Translations under genes and position numbers: made by a program
Notes under the pieces: model-generated
Seen by the model: the letters and a program-made list of their open reading frames with translations, nothing else
Told to the model about the DNA's origin: nothing
The model's database searches: none
Assembly: GCA_914767715.1 (NCBI GenBank)
Contig: OU612072.1
Span: 6,140,001 to 6,204,000 of the forward strand
Origin: Membranipora membranacea
Taxonomy: Eukaryota > Bryozoa > Gymnolaemata > Cheilostomatida > Membraniporidae
DNA length: 64,000 nt
Direction: 5' to 3'
Shown here: positions 10,666-22,401 of the stretch, piece by piece
Numbering within the stretch: position 1 is the stretch's first letter
How the letters are laid out: every line of letters begins with the position of its first letter

Positions 10666-13074
10666 CATCTGTATTGGTAGCATCTGACGACTGGTCAATC
10701 TCATCGGGATCGGGATTGATATCAAGCAGAAATATATCATCACCATCGTTGTTTCCATTAACCTGATATAAAACCAGCAGTTATCTATAATGGTAAGTTG
10801 AACGTCAACAGTGAATAGTTATTACAACTAATTACTAATAACTACTAATTACTACTACTTTATATGCAAATCTACTTATATACAGTACAGGATGTGATAG
10901 AACGTCATCAAACAAAATGCAAACTAACTGACAGCGAGGGGTTTTACCTGAATCAGTAGTCCAACATCACTGCGAAACAAGAAAATTAATTAGAACATAC
11001 ATACAAAACAGGATTGTGGCAGTACAGTCAGTACTAGCCCAGACCGAGGATTTTAGTACATAGGCCTACAAACGTAAACGTCAGTCTTCTGCTCAGTATA
11101 CAATGAGAAAACTTTGTGTGAAATCTGAAATGACAATGTTACAACTGTGACTGTCTGGCCTCTACCATTACCAACCAGGCCAGTGGATTGAAGCTTTTTA
11201 TCCGGGCTTTTTATGTTACACTTCAGCGGCTAAAAGAAAAACCAGCATGCCACAAAGAATTGATTAAAATTAGCGTTCATAGAACTAATAAATATTTAAC
11301 ACCTCCCTGGAGTCAGCACTGAAGATATGGTATGGTCACAAGAGATGTAGATAAGTTTGTTGTGTGTAAATGTTACATCATAACTGCTTTTTCCTCCTTG
11401 AGCCAATGAACTAAACCTTAGTTCATTGCTTGAGCCATAATAATGACTATGACTAGCTGGCTGTCTGTGGGTTGGTAGCAATGCAATAGGGTAGAAATGC
11501 AGTTGACAGTATCCCCACAGGCAGCTATCAGTTCTTTTTGTGTACAAACAAGACTGCCTTTCATTCATTCAGAATTTCCAGTTCCTCATGTGCTCATTTT
11601 GTTGCCAAGAGTACCAAAATTTAGTTGTGTAGTGGGAAGGGAAAACTATATTGCTCAAATGTGACAAGTCCTCAATAATGATATGAGTGATATTTTAAGA
11701 TTTCTAGTCTATTTGAATGAATGTGTGAGAATACAGCCTCTATTATAAGAGAGAACTGGGAAATCCCATATATCTCCCTGGTAGCAGGGAAAAACAATAA
11801 CAATCAGCATATTGGAAAAGTGTAATGTTCCACCAAAATCCTTGGTATCACTTGTACTATATGATCGTTTTGAGGCAACACCTTGACACTCCAACCCCTT
11901 GAGAAAAACATCAAAAGTGCCATTTTTGGCCCACTTTATTTTAAGATTCTGTTGGAATTAGGGAGTGCAGTGCCCTCCTGCCCCCCCCCCTAAATTTACA
12001 CCCCTCTTCCTGATCTCCTGATTTGACGTGCCTTCCATACCTCTTAGCAGCAGGTATGAGGGAAGCTTGTGTTGACAAGCTTGTCAAAACCGGCAGCATA
12101 ATTGTATTGTTTTATGTATTTATGTATGTATGCTGTAGCATCTAGTTTTAATTGTTTTACTTTTATGTACTTTTATCAAGGAGTCTTAAGACTTGTTGCT
12201 CTGGTGTGCTTTTATTATTGTCTACAGTTATTATTGTCTACAGTTATTACTGTCGCAGTTTCTGGTAAATATTAGTGAAATTAAATGTGAATAGGGTCAC
12301 CACCACACCATCAGCTGTTTTTCCTATGCATATGTATTTGATGTTTTTCTATTCTATTTTAAAAAAAAACAACATTTTGTAATTCTATCATAAAGAACTG
12401 GATACGGGTTTCTATATATGTGTGTTTATCATAAACACAGAACTGAAGTTTTGTGGATATCATATAATACATAACATTTCTGAATCATGATCTGCTGATT
12501 TTATTACTAGACTAAAGATACGAGCAAACTGTGATCGACACAGGGTTACAGCTAGTTTTGAATGCTTAAAAAAATACAATTTTGAACTGTGACTAGTATC
12601 ATTGACACGCAAATCAATGAAATTATTTTAGAAGTTTGATAATTTAGCAAAATATATTGGTGAAATGTTATTTAAGTTCAGTTTGTGAGTTCCCATGCTT
12701 TCAATGTGATGAGATAATCATGTCCAGACTGTCTGACTATTAGTAGTAACCTACAACATACGAAATAGATTAATATCAGTAGATGCTGTACTTGTATTAT
12801 AACTTGAAAGGTTTAGGTTTCATTGGCGATTTTAAAATGACACCATTTAGCCTACTAATAATTAATTATATTCATGTCTGAAAATTGATCCTCCCATTAA
12901 TGCTATAAAGGAATGAAAGTGATCTGGAAATCAAATGTTCAGACTAAGATTTAAACTCTGAGTTTTTTTTCGTATTTGAGTTAGAGACCATCCAAATTCC
13001 CCTTAAAAAAAGTTTTCTCACATAAATATGTTGTCTTGATGTAATGTGATATCATAATACAATTTGGTCATATA
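10666..13074. other. Intergenic, no gene seen
   Basis: This stretch lies 3' of the TSR gene (minus strand). A 10-bp poly-C tract occurs at 11981-11990 in a sequence resembling the 'ggaggcagtgccctcc' repeat at 19.5 and 50.4 kb. 'attattgtctacagtt' is duplicated near 12213-12247. Candidate minus-strand AATAAA signals occur near 12208 and 12499. No exon is convincing. Confidence 0.45.
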
Positions 13075-16000
13075 TTATGGACTTAGACAAGGACCGTCAC
13101 AGAAGCTGAGTAAGTTACCTGGGGGGCAATAACCGCTCGATCCAGTACAAGACATTGTATCACTAGATGCGCCATAGCAGTCATCTCCTCCGTATGCAGG
13201 TGCGGGATAGGAACAGGTTCTGTACCTAGACTTAGTTCCAGATCCACAGGTAGCAGAGCATGCAGTGAAGGATCCCCATGCTGACCAGGCGCCATCAACT
13301 GAAAATGTAGATGAAATGATTATGAAGAAGCTAAGAATGAAGGATAAAAGGAAAATAAATATTAGGCTACTTTTTGAGACAATCGGAATCAACTAAATTC
13401 CCACATTGGAAGATGTTGCTTGGAGGACAGATTTGGATTCTCAATAAGCCACAATTACCTGCAATATTCCCCTGTAATCTTCATTGTGACAATTATCTCT
13501 AGATTTGTATCACAATAAAGTTTTTTCACACGTTATGGATATGCACAAGGAGGGTTTTTTAAGCTGAGTTAGTTACCTGGGCAATAACCGCTCGATCCAG
13601 TACAGGACATTGTTTCACTAGATGCGCCATAGCAGTCATCTCCTCCGTATGCAGGTGCGGGATAGGAACAGGTTCTGTACCTAGTCTTAGTTCCAGATCC
13701 ACAGGTAGCAGAGCATGCAGAGAAGGATCCCCATGCTGACCAGGCGCCATCAACTGGAGGATAAAGGTGAATATGCTGTGAAAAGGTTAGTATAGAATGA
13801 ACAAATCAAAATCAAACACTATTATGGTCCCATTTTGGACAAATATATTCCACAAGAGATGATGATGGCCAGAAGGGAATATTTGATCCTCAATGAGGCA
13901 CAATCACAATCAACTGTAGAGTTCTCTCTGCAAGTTTCATGGCTTTGTTATGTGCTTTTATTTTTGTTCATTTATATAGTGGACAATGAAGGTTCCAGAA
14001 GCTGAATAAGTTACCTGGGCAGTAAGAGCTGGATCCAGTGCAGTACATTGAATCACTAGATTGGCCAGCACAGTAAGCTCCTCCATGTGCAGGTGTAGGG
14101 TTGTTACACACTCTGGTTTTAGTCTTAGTTCCAGCTCCACAAGAAGCAGAGCAGTCAGAGTAATAAGTCCACTCTGACCAACCACCATCAACTGTTGCAA
14201 GAATGAGAGAAGCTTTGTTACTGTGTGTATTAAAATTTTACTTTTAACTCACCCAGGATCATTATAATTGTTTACCGTGTTTCGCAAATAATAAACGGGG
14301 TTAAGGAAGCACAAAATTTAGGCAACAACTAATTACTCCTCAATTTGCGGTAAATTTCAGTTAACATTCAAAACCATAGTAACATCAACACTGCTATGCC
14401 GAGTTTTCCTGGCTTCTATGCTGCCCAAAACATGGAGGGTTTAAACCGAGCTTTGAGGGTCATCACCAATTTAATTAAGACTCAACAATATTTTTACAAA
14501 CAATGCAAGTTATTCAGCATAAAGTGTATAAATGAAAGGTTAGCCACGAAACGCGCACCAATGATAATCAAAGGTTAAATTTCAACCGCAGTTGTCTCAC
14601 TTTTGCAATATATAAGTGACTTTATGCAAACTAGCCCATACCATTATTGCTGGGGACAGTGGCGTATATTAGCACTCACGGCCCACGGATTTCCGTGAGT
14701 GGCTGAATAGCTCAGTGTGTAGAGCGTCCGCTTTATAATCACTGAATATATGATTGTTGTGGGTTCGAATCCCATCAAGGTCAGTTTTTTTTTCAAATGG
14801 GTGCTTTATAACTGGAGCATTTTTACCGTAATCTTCTACTGCTATTGAGTTGTTTTCTGAAAGTACCCAACAGCTCAGTGAGCTATTGAAATACCTCTCT
14901 GCTTGCACTATTTTGCTACCGATACGCAAAAATTTCCGTGGTGGGAGGGCGCTTGAGAGCCCCTCCCACACCCTCCCCGCCACGCCTACGGCGTGTGGAT
15001 CGGGCTGCGCCCGATTATTATGCTCATCTCTGAAAAGTCAGTGAGTGAAATTTTTTAGAATATACGCCCCTGGCTGGGGATGGTTTAAGAGACAGATTGA
15101 GTTACCTTTGCAGTCAGTTCCAGTGCAGTACATTGAGTCACTAGATTGGCCAGCACAGTAAGCTCCTCCATGTGCAGGTGAAGGGTTGTTACACACTCTG
15201 GTTCTAGTCTTAGATCCAGCTCCACAAGAAGCAGAGCAGTATGAGAAACTAGTCCAGTATGACCATCCACCATCAACTGTTGATAGAATGTCACATACAT
15301 TGTTAATATAAGTTGATAAGGATTTGATATAAGTGTATTAGGGAAAAACTTTCTTAGTTAGTAGCCAGGCAATACACCCACAAATAAAATGTTGACCAAG
15401 GAACGTAATAGATCATGTATGCCCCAAATTGTCTGCATTTGGAGTTGCTTCCTCTAGGCCAGTGGTGGCTCACCAGAACGACTATTAGAATAACTGGAAC
15501 GCAGGCAAACAGGGTCAAATTTCATCTTAATGTCATTCCGGTTAAGCTATATTATAGGGAAGATTCACTATTGTTTCTATTTTGTTGCAAATTTTATAGT
15601 GGGATGCAAATGTCACCAACGAGGTGCAAAAATGTAATTTAAAAGAATCAAATGGTATTCAGGATGTCTTACCTTTGCAGTGTACATGGCTGTTGCAGGC
15701 TCTTGTCTGTTCTGAATCACCTACACATGTATCACCCTCTGAACCAAACAGCGACAGAGAGTAGAGAGGGTGCTCACACTTTCTGCTCCTTGTTTGATAT
15801 CCGCCCACACATGTAGACGAGCAGTGAGTCCAGCGAGTCCATTTACCCCATTTAGGTTCTGTAAGTAACAATGAATAGCCATGCAATGGAAGCCTTTGTT
15901 TTTCTGCAAGCGCAATGACTATGTTATATTTTTTCGGATTTAAAGCAGAAATGACAAGTGCAGGGTCACCATGTAGCTTTTTAAGGAGCTCTGAAAGTTA

Positions 16001-17711
16001 TACAAGCTTGTAGGCTTTCAAGATGCTGTCAAATTCTCTGAATTTTGAAGAATTTTTAAAAAAATAGATGTTTGGTTTCGAAGCTGTCCCTCAACCAAAG
16101 GCTCCAAGTCTGCTGTGGAGGTAGTAAACATAAAAATGATATCCAATCTGAAGTTATCAAGTGTTATAAGGCATTTACGTATGATAGCTCTCTTTTTTTG
16201 TTGCGCATGTCTCATTCATTTATCTCCTTTGCTTCCGCTTTCTACAGGGGAGATAAACCCTGGGAAAACCCCATCTGAACCCCATGAATTTTTGAAGATC
16301 AGAATTTGAATCATTTTGGCAGCTATGCCATACACTAGGTTCCTATATTGCTACACACACTATTATGAGCATTCCAATGATACAAAAAAAAGTACATCTG
16401 TCATCTCTGCTTTTTAAAGTGGGCTTTATCATGTGACTGTAGGCCTTATTTTCGAGTGCAAGAAATTACAATTGTTCTGAACTAGACTTGTTTCAATTAA
16501 ATTTAATTTTACTTGTGAACTATTACAACTTATTTCTAACTGATACTGTAGAATGGGTTTAAAATACGCTGTAATATTTAACGTTTTTGTGCCAAAAATG
16601 GTTCTCAAAATTTTAACGCGTGAAAATATTATTTAACTGTTGACTTGGCTTCATCAATTAATTTTTACTATTGACCTGACCTCAACAATTTATTTCTACT
16701 AGGTATTCATATTGCTAGATAAGTACAAGCACAAAACAGCTGCTGCTTACAAAAATTATGTGGTCATGTCAGGAGGGTAGACCACTCCAATGCTCAGATG
16801 CTGCTAATTTCTTCAAACAAGGAAATGTGACTGTGTGCATAAAAAACTGCCAATCCTATGAGTACTATGAGTACTATGAGTCCTTTGGTACTATGCAACA
16901 ATAATCCTATGATAATTAATCATAATATACCAGTGTGAGAGCAAGCAACTCCCTGACATTAAATAAATGTCATCAAGAATGATTACATTATTGATTTTTT
17001 ACTGGTTTTTATTTTAACTATTCTATTGAGGTCGTTAATTCCGTTTACAAATATGTCGTTAATGAAACCCATTCTACAGTATTAGGAATAACTGTCTGTG
17101 GCTATATTTGATAGTTTTTTCTTCTATAGAAGACTTTAATCTTTTTTATTCTTGTTTAGGTTCAACCGTTACTTTTGCTGTACAGCATATATCCTTGATC
17201 ACTTACTTCCAATGACATTCCCTGTTCCTTCGTAGTAAGTACCTTCCCCGCGACGACCACCACGATAGGGTCCAGAACCAGTGTCAACATACACAGCAAG
17301 TGTGACGCCTGAAAAGTGGGAAAAAGTTGTGATTTGGTGAAAGCAGTCAAAAGTAGTATGAGCAAAACTTTCTTACAACGTGCTCTTGAACACCCAACAT
17401 CATTGCTCAACTGGCCGGTGGGCTGTCGGACAGTTTGGGGACTCAAAAAACATTTGGGCTCACAAGTAAAAGGCTGCCGCCCAAACTTTGACATCTGCTA
17501 CATATGTAAGTTTACTTAGCGTGGATAACAATGCACTTTAGTAACTACAGACAAAATTCAAATGACACTAAAATATTTTGATAACTGTTAGAGCCCATTG
17601 TAATCAAGCTGTCTACTAGTTTTTCTTTACAGTGAAAAAGAAGATGTGCACAAGTTTCGACTCACCAAGAAGAGCTGCCAGAGCAACCAGTGCCATAGTA
17701 GATTGTGCCAT
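13075..17711 (-). CDS. Secreted protein with five thrombospondin type 1 repeats
   Basis: Seven coding exons on the minus strand: 17666-17711, 17207-17308, 15673-15858, 15106-15276, 14015-14191, 13577-13753 and 13075-13298. They join in phase 1 throughout to give 360 aa. The N-terminus (MAQSTMALVALAALLG plus VTLA) is a signal peptide. It is followed by a short Gly/Arg/Tyr-rich segment and then five TSR domains, one per exon. TSR1 has the full W-x2-W-x2-W mannosylation-type motif ('WGKWTRW') and 'CSSTC'. The others have 'WSYWTSF', 'WSEWTYY', 'WSAWGSF' and CSA[ST]CG followed by the R-x-R-x-C strand. The last exon reads through a position that acts as a splice donor in its sister exons and ends in a Cys-containing 14-residue tail. 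TSRs bind glycans and matrix proteins outside the cell; the specific role here is unknown. TSR2/TSR3 and TSR4/TSR5 are recent pairs. Confidence 0.9.
14693..15060 (+). repeat. tRNA-derived SINE in a TSR gene intron
   Basis: The tRNA-like head has an A box, 'tagctcagtgtgtagagcg' (14708-14726), and a perfect B box, 'ggttcgaatcc' (14762-14772), followed by 'catcaaggtcag' and a T-run. A second, damaged head with the same 'tgaatagctcagtg' and 'tcccatcaaggtcagtt' lies at about 44764-44822. Both continue with 'gggtgc(c)ttataactgg(a/g)gcattttta', which proves a family. The 3' part here is GC-rich ('cgccacgcctacggcgtg'). Confidence 0.7.
16543..17082. mobile_element. MITE with perfect 18-bp inverted ends in TSR intron 2
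   Basis: ATACTGTAGAATGGGTTT at 16543-16560 is the exact reverse complement of 17065-17082. The 540-bp interior is noncoding and AT-rich. Inside it, 'ttgacttggcttcatcaatt' and a diverged copy about 45 bp later form a short tandem duplication, and 'gagtactat' is repeated near 16860. The flanks allow a TA-type target duplication, but the superfamily is not assigned. Confidence 0.6.
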
Positions 17712-17948
17712 CCTGCAGAAATAACAGAAATTAATTAAAATATAAATAATGATAGATATAAAAGAGGCTTTAAATCAAAGTCAGCAAGAAATCTTAGATT
17801 TAAAAATATGTCTGGTTCTATTCTTATTCTATATGAAGTTTACCAAACTTAAAACTTTAAGAGTAAACGAAAAATGAATTCATTTCTGACAGTCTGAATC
17901 GATTGCAGCCATAACTACTTACTGTGTATGTGTGATTGATGCCTTTAC

Positions 17949-17996
17949 CTGTAGTTTGTGAGTGTCTTTATTATCTGCTCAGCAGAGTTGAACTGA
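17949..17996 (-). other. Noncoding first exon of the TSR gene
   Basis: This exon ends at a donor (CTACAG|GTAAAGG; low coordinate 17949) and would join the acceptor TTTCTGCAG just before the ATG exon at 17711. The 5' end near 17996 is inferred from about 30 bp downstream of the TATA box. Confidence 0.6.
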
Positions 17997-18017
17997 TGAT
18001 ATCTGACTGAGCTGCAG

Positions 18018-18026
18018 CCTTTTATA
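18018..18026 (-). promoter_or_regulatory. TATA box of the TSR gene
   Basis: TATAAAAGG on the minus strand lies about 70 bp upstream of the first donor site and is followed by GCTGCAG. It is a textbook core promoter, typical of strongly or cell-type-specifically expressed genes. Confidence 0.7.
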
Positions 18027-19299
18027 CTCTTTGGCTGTCCTTCCTTATGCTTGAGATATGCGTATGTCCTATTGCTATCATAACGCTTAACGAGCACAGA
18101 TAACCAAATACCCCTCCTCAAGAGTGATGCATATATGTTGCAAAAAATTAGGCTATTTTAATTTATCCTAATAAGAGATGATACATTATAGACTAAGCCC
18201 GTTATAAAATCACAACAAATTAGATTAACTCGGTAGATCTAGAGATTTCGCGTACCAGTCTCTGGGTTTAGATGTTAAGTTTGTGGTTATAAATAGTTTC
18301 CTCCAAGGTCCATCACAGATTTGTCCAAAACTCATAAAATCTGTCAACTTGTCACGCAAGGTAGCCATTTATTAGAGCTAATGGATGAACTAATGACTTA
18401 TGGTTATCGCAGGTTCCGCGTTCGCAAGTCTCTGATCCCATAAATAAATATAATCTTCTCTTTTGATTGGTGATTCATAGCTTAATCTTGTTATAGAAAA
18501 AAACATCAATCACCATGTTTTGGACAGATCACTGAGCCACTTAATACTGTCCTGGCTGAAAGAGAATAAAAACGTGGTAAATATATGACTCCGCAGAGTT
18601 ATCATATAGCATCCCCACACTTGGCGGACAGGTATATTGCTGTAAGATACTGTATTCACCAGATCCTTGCTATGATTTTTGGATTCTTATAGCGCTACAC
18701 AAACTGATGTTGCACACGGAAATTCATGAATTTGTAGAGAATCAAGATTAATTTCCTGAGCTATCTTTATCGCTTCCATGAAAGCTATCATCACAACAGC
18801 CAATACTTTCATTGGACTGAAATGACGGTATGTTGTGACAAGTCATGTGACCTGCAGGGAGCCATCAAAACAATCAAATAAACAAAATCAAGAGGAGCAT
18901 TTTTTTATCTGGCCATACCTCCAGAAGTTATGCGCAACCATCCTGAAACTATGTAATTGCAGACATTGATGGATATAATGTAGAATTAAGACGGTGATTC
19001 AGCCCAGAAGTTATGAGTGAAAAACTATGGAGAAAAGCATGATGGTTCTACAGTAGAAGAGTGCCTGTTGCAAAAAATGAGACTTTATTTTTGTAGCAAT
19101 CGAATATTATTTTCTTGGATCATGACTAATTAATTACTGAATATCATCGTTTGGTTTTGTAATAGCCTAAAATGACTTGACATTGACGTAAGACAACTTA
19201 ATCTCGACACCATTAAACCAGATGCTGAGGATTTGCTCAGGATTACATGGTGTGATGGGGTATCACTCCATTAATGAGCTTAGACGGTGTCAAACCACA

Positions 19300-19560
19300 A
19301 TACAGGGCCGGAGTTTGGAGAAAATTGAAGTGGAGGCAAAATCCGTGAGATTGCAAAGTAACAATAGGTGGGGTGCTGTAAGCCCCTACAGTGGGGTCTG
19401 CTGTGTCTCTCATAAGCATTTTAAGGTATATGATCAGGAAATGAAAGTCCTAAGTGTGCTGAATCTGACATGAATTAAAAGTCTATTCATACCACTCTAT
19501 TTAAAGTTCTAGGGGAGGTAGTGGCCTCTCTGCCTCCCCTAGAACTACAGGCATGGATTT
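19300..19560 (+). repeat. Dispersed repeat R2/R3, copy 2, with hairpin
   Basis: 'cagggccg..gtttggagaaaattgaagtggaggc' is shared in diverged form with 50268-50310, and 'gtaagccc...ggggtc' with 6335-6360. The downstream part has a perfect hairpin: GTTCTAGGGGAGG (19506-19518) pairs with CCTCCCCTAGAAC (19533-19545) across a 14-bp loop. The same hairpin, decayed, appears at about 50415-50457. Confidence 0.55.
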
Positions 19561-20004
19561 AACCGCTATAAACAGTATGACCCATTTAAGGCTCCCTGTC
19601 AGGTACAGCCTGATGCAATTTCTAAAATGCATTGCAACCCCAAAATATTGGCATTTTTATTTGGTGCAATAATATGCGTATCAAATTCTCAGAACACGAT
19701 AAATACTATGTCTTTTTGAGCCAAACAAATGTGCTTTCCTTGAATTTAATGTTGATTATAATACTTTGGGGTGGAACTACACGCTATTTACTTGTCAAGG
19801 GTTTATATTCTGTGTCAGCATTTTAAAGCCTGAGTTTGTGAAAATTTGATGGCAAAATAATAAAATCTTGCAATATACAAAATCCCTTACCCATCCGAGG
19901 AGATACCATTTCTTTTATGAATCATGATGCGTTATACTGACCAAGACTATATTCCTAATTAACTTTTTAACACTTAATACATATTTTTCTAACTGTCAGG
20001 CATT

Positions 20005-20260
20005 CATGAGAGAACTCAAAAACAGAGAGCCATCAATGTTAACAATAACCGGTGGGAATTTTATGACTACTGGTAGTCAGACCGAGGAGTTAGAGACTCT
20101 TACTTTGCCTCTTACTCCTTGGTCAGACCAGTGAGTCAGTTTTAGCTAACTAATCCTGAATACAAATTAAACCTGGCTTAGTGTTGATAACAAACACATG
20201 GGTTCTACCCTATCAATTGGTTAAAATTCTGAGAATTTTAATCTAAATCAAATTGATGAT
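20005..20260 (+). repeat. Dispersed repeat R1, copy 2
   Basis: This copy is colinear with 125-345. It differs by an extra short duplicated segment around 'gtcagaccgagg ... ggtcagaccag'. Confidence 0.6.
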
Positions 20261-22395
20261 TCTCACAATGTGCTTGGAAGAGGAAAAGTCGCTTGACATC
20301 TTACAACAGGCTGTTCAAGGACACTAGCTACTCAACTACTGTTAGATGAAATATTTTGCAGCTGAGGCTATGTGTCCAATCTGCAGTTCCTCCTCACTAC
20401 TATTACTTTGACACATTGCCTGAGATAGAACTGACTGATGTTGAAGGCCAATATTATAGCCTGAAATCTCTGCTTTTTTTAACTGGGTCGGTGTGAGATT
20501 ATATTATGTAAATTATGATGTATTCCCCTCTTGGGCAATATTTTCAAATGGCCTTTGAGAAAGTACCTCAGCAGATCTCTGCATGTGTATGTGTTTGGGA
20601 TCCCATATTATATTATTTACATGTTGGCATGTTGCATCCCATTGGCTGTTCCAAGACTTATTTTGAAGCTTATAGGTTAGAGAAACACCGGTTTTTACCT
20701 TACCTAATGTTTCAAATACGGCCTCTGAGAATGCACTGTGGTAGATTTCTAGTCTCTTCGTGAACGCATGTCTATGTGTTCAAGGAAACACGTAAACGCC
20801 AAGACTGACCTGGTACAAAATTAATGTAAAGATGGGCATTAAACAAATTAAATTGATTTAATCAATCAAACAAATATCTGAAATATAATCCTAATTTTGT
20901 TGCGTTAGCAATTTACCCTAGAATAGGTGTGGAGTAGTGATTCAAACATGGCTATGTGGTTTCCCAAACGATTCATATCAAGTATTTTATTGCTTCCTCG
21001 AAGCACCACCATAAATAATTGGCAATTATTGGCAAGAGTGCTTGTGATAGATCTTTTGCAGAATTCATGCGCTCATCTCTTAGTACGAAGGCACAGAGTT
21101 GCACAAAAACGATAATAAAATTAGTTCAAACGTGAAAAATGTGTAGAGTTAGAACACAAATTCAAAAAGATAGTATGCAACTTTGAGTAAAATAATTGTG
21201 CAATTTTTGTGGAATTCAAAAATTTTGATCAATGCCCAACATTTCCTGGTCACGGTACCATTTATCAATTTTATTGCCTGATTGATATTTCCTAACCGAC
21301 ATTTTTTTAAATAACTGGATCAAAAAACTCACAGGATGCATTCAGTTAATAAATTAAAAATGATTTGCTTGGTAGTGTTTAGTTTCAACTTGAGGACCTG
21401 AAGTAACTACAAGCTTGCAATGTCAAGATGACGGAAATAATGTTATTACCATAAGAAGTCACTGCTATATATTATATGGATGAGGGTAACATGTCTCACC
21501 CTGAACAAGCGAATGGCTATTGATGTATGGTTGCTGGACCACATGTGTCATCTTTGATAGGTCCAAAAATTCAGAATCGTAATAAGCGCTGACCCTTGTA
21601 GACTTTTGTCAAACTGCCACGTCAATCGATTCATGATTTTAAAGCTGCAGTTTTTTTAGCCTTATCCAAATCCTGACACAATGTTTTATAGTGATGGATT
21701 ATCTCTGCAAATAGCCATGCTTGTATTTAACCACTAATCATTAAATTTGTATCATTGATAAGAGGTTTAAAGGGGGAGACTAGGTGACTGGCTCAAAGGG
21801 CTTTCCTGAAACTAAATCAGAGCTAGGTATTGTTTAATGATAATAACCACCCAGCTAATGTGGACATTTCATGCAATCAGTCAAGGCAACAACAAACAAC
21901 TGGCCTTGTCTGGCAGCAGGGTACTTAGGAGAGAAATTCTTTGGCTGTGACGTGAGAATATGGTAATGACGGAGTTGTCCGTCATTTCATCAATTACAGT
22001 CAAAAAGCTAACTAAATAAGGGGATCATTGTATATAAATAAAGAGCTTTATATATCTTCATTCAAACACACTGTTTATTCGTTAGCGCTGACAGAGGGCT
22101 TATTAACCACTTCGATAATAATGATATCAAAAACAAAGTCAGGTGAATGTGTTTGAAAGACTTGACCATTTTTGTAAAAAAAAATTTTTTAATACTTTAT
22201 TGACCATCGAACATTGACCATGAAGTTTTTTATCCAGTAGATTTGCATGCAATTGCAATATATACAAGCTAGTTTAAGATATGTGCAAAACGGGCGCCTA
22301 CAACAGAAATTTTTACTGAAATAAGTCGTAATCACTTGTGCTTTATATGAATCAACAAAATCTTTTATTTCAAAAACAAAAAAAAGCAAAATATT

Positions 22396-22401
22396 ATTTT
22401 A
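22396..22401 (-). terminator. Polyadenylation signal overlapping the stop codon
   Basis: On the minus strand the coding sequence ends GAATAAAATAA, so the TAA stop is inside an AATAAA hexamer. Further AATAAA copies lie about 35 and 200 bp downstream (near 22365 and 22195), so the functional one is not certain. Confidence 0.4.

Larger units (their letters stand above)
18027..22395. other. Gene-poor interval between two minus-strand genes
   Basis: Apart from repeat copies at 19.3-19.56 and 20.0-20.26 kb, no exon, RNA gene or convincing open frame was found on either strand. Upstream regulatory DNA of the TSR gene presumably lies in its left part. Confidence 0.5.

Noticed and set aside
14693-14785. 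Functional tRNA gene
   Set aside because: The A and B boxes are good, but the acceptor stem does not pair fully, the anticodon arm is unclear, and a related copy with the same downstream body at 44.8 kb shows it is a SINE.
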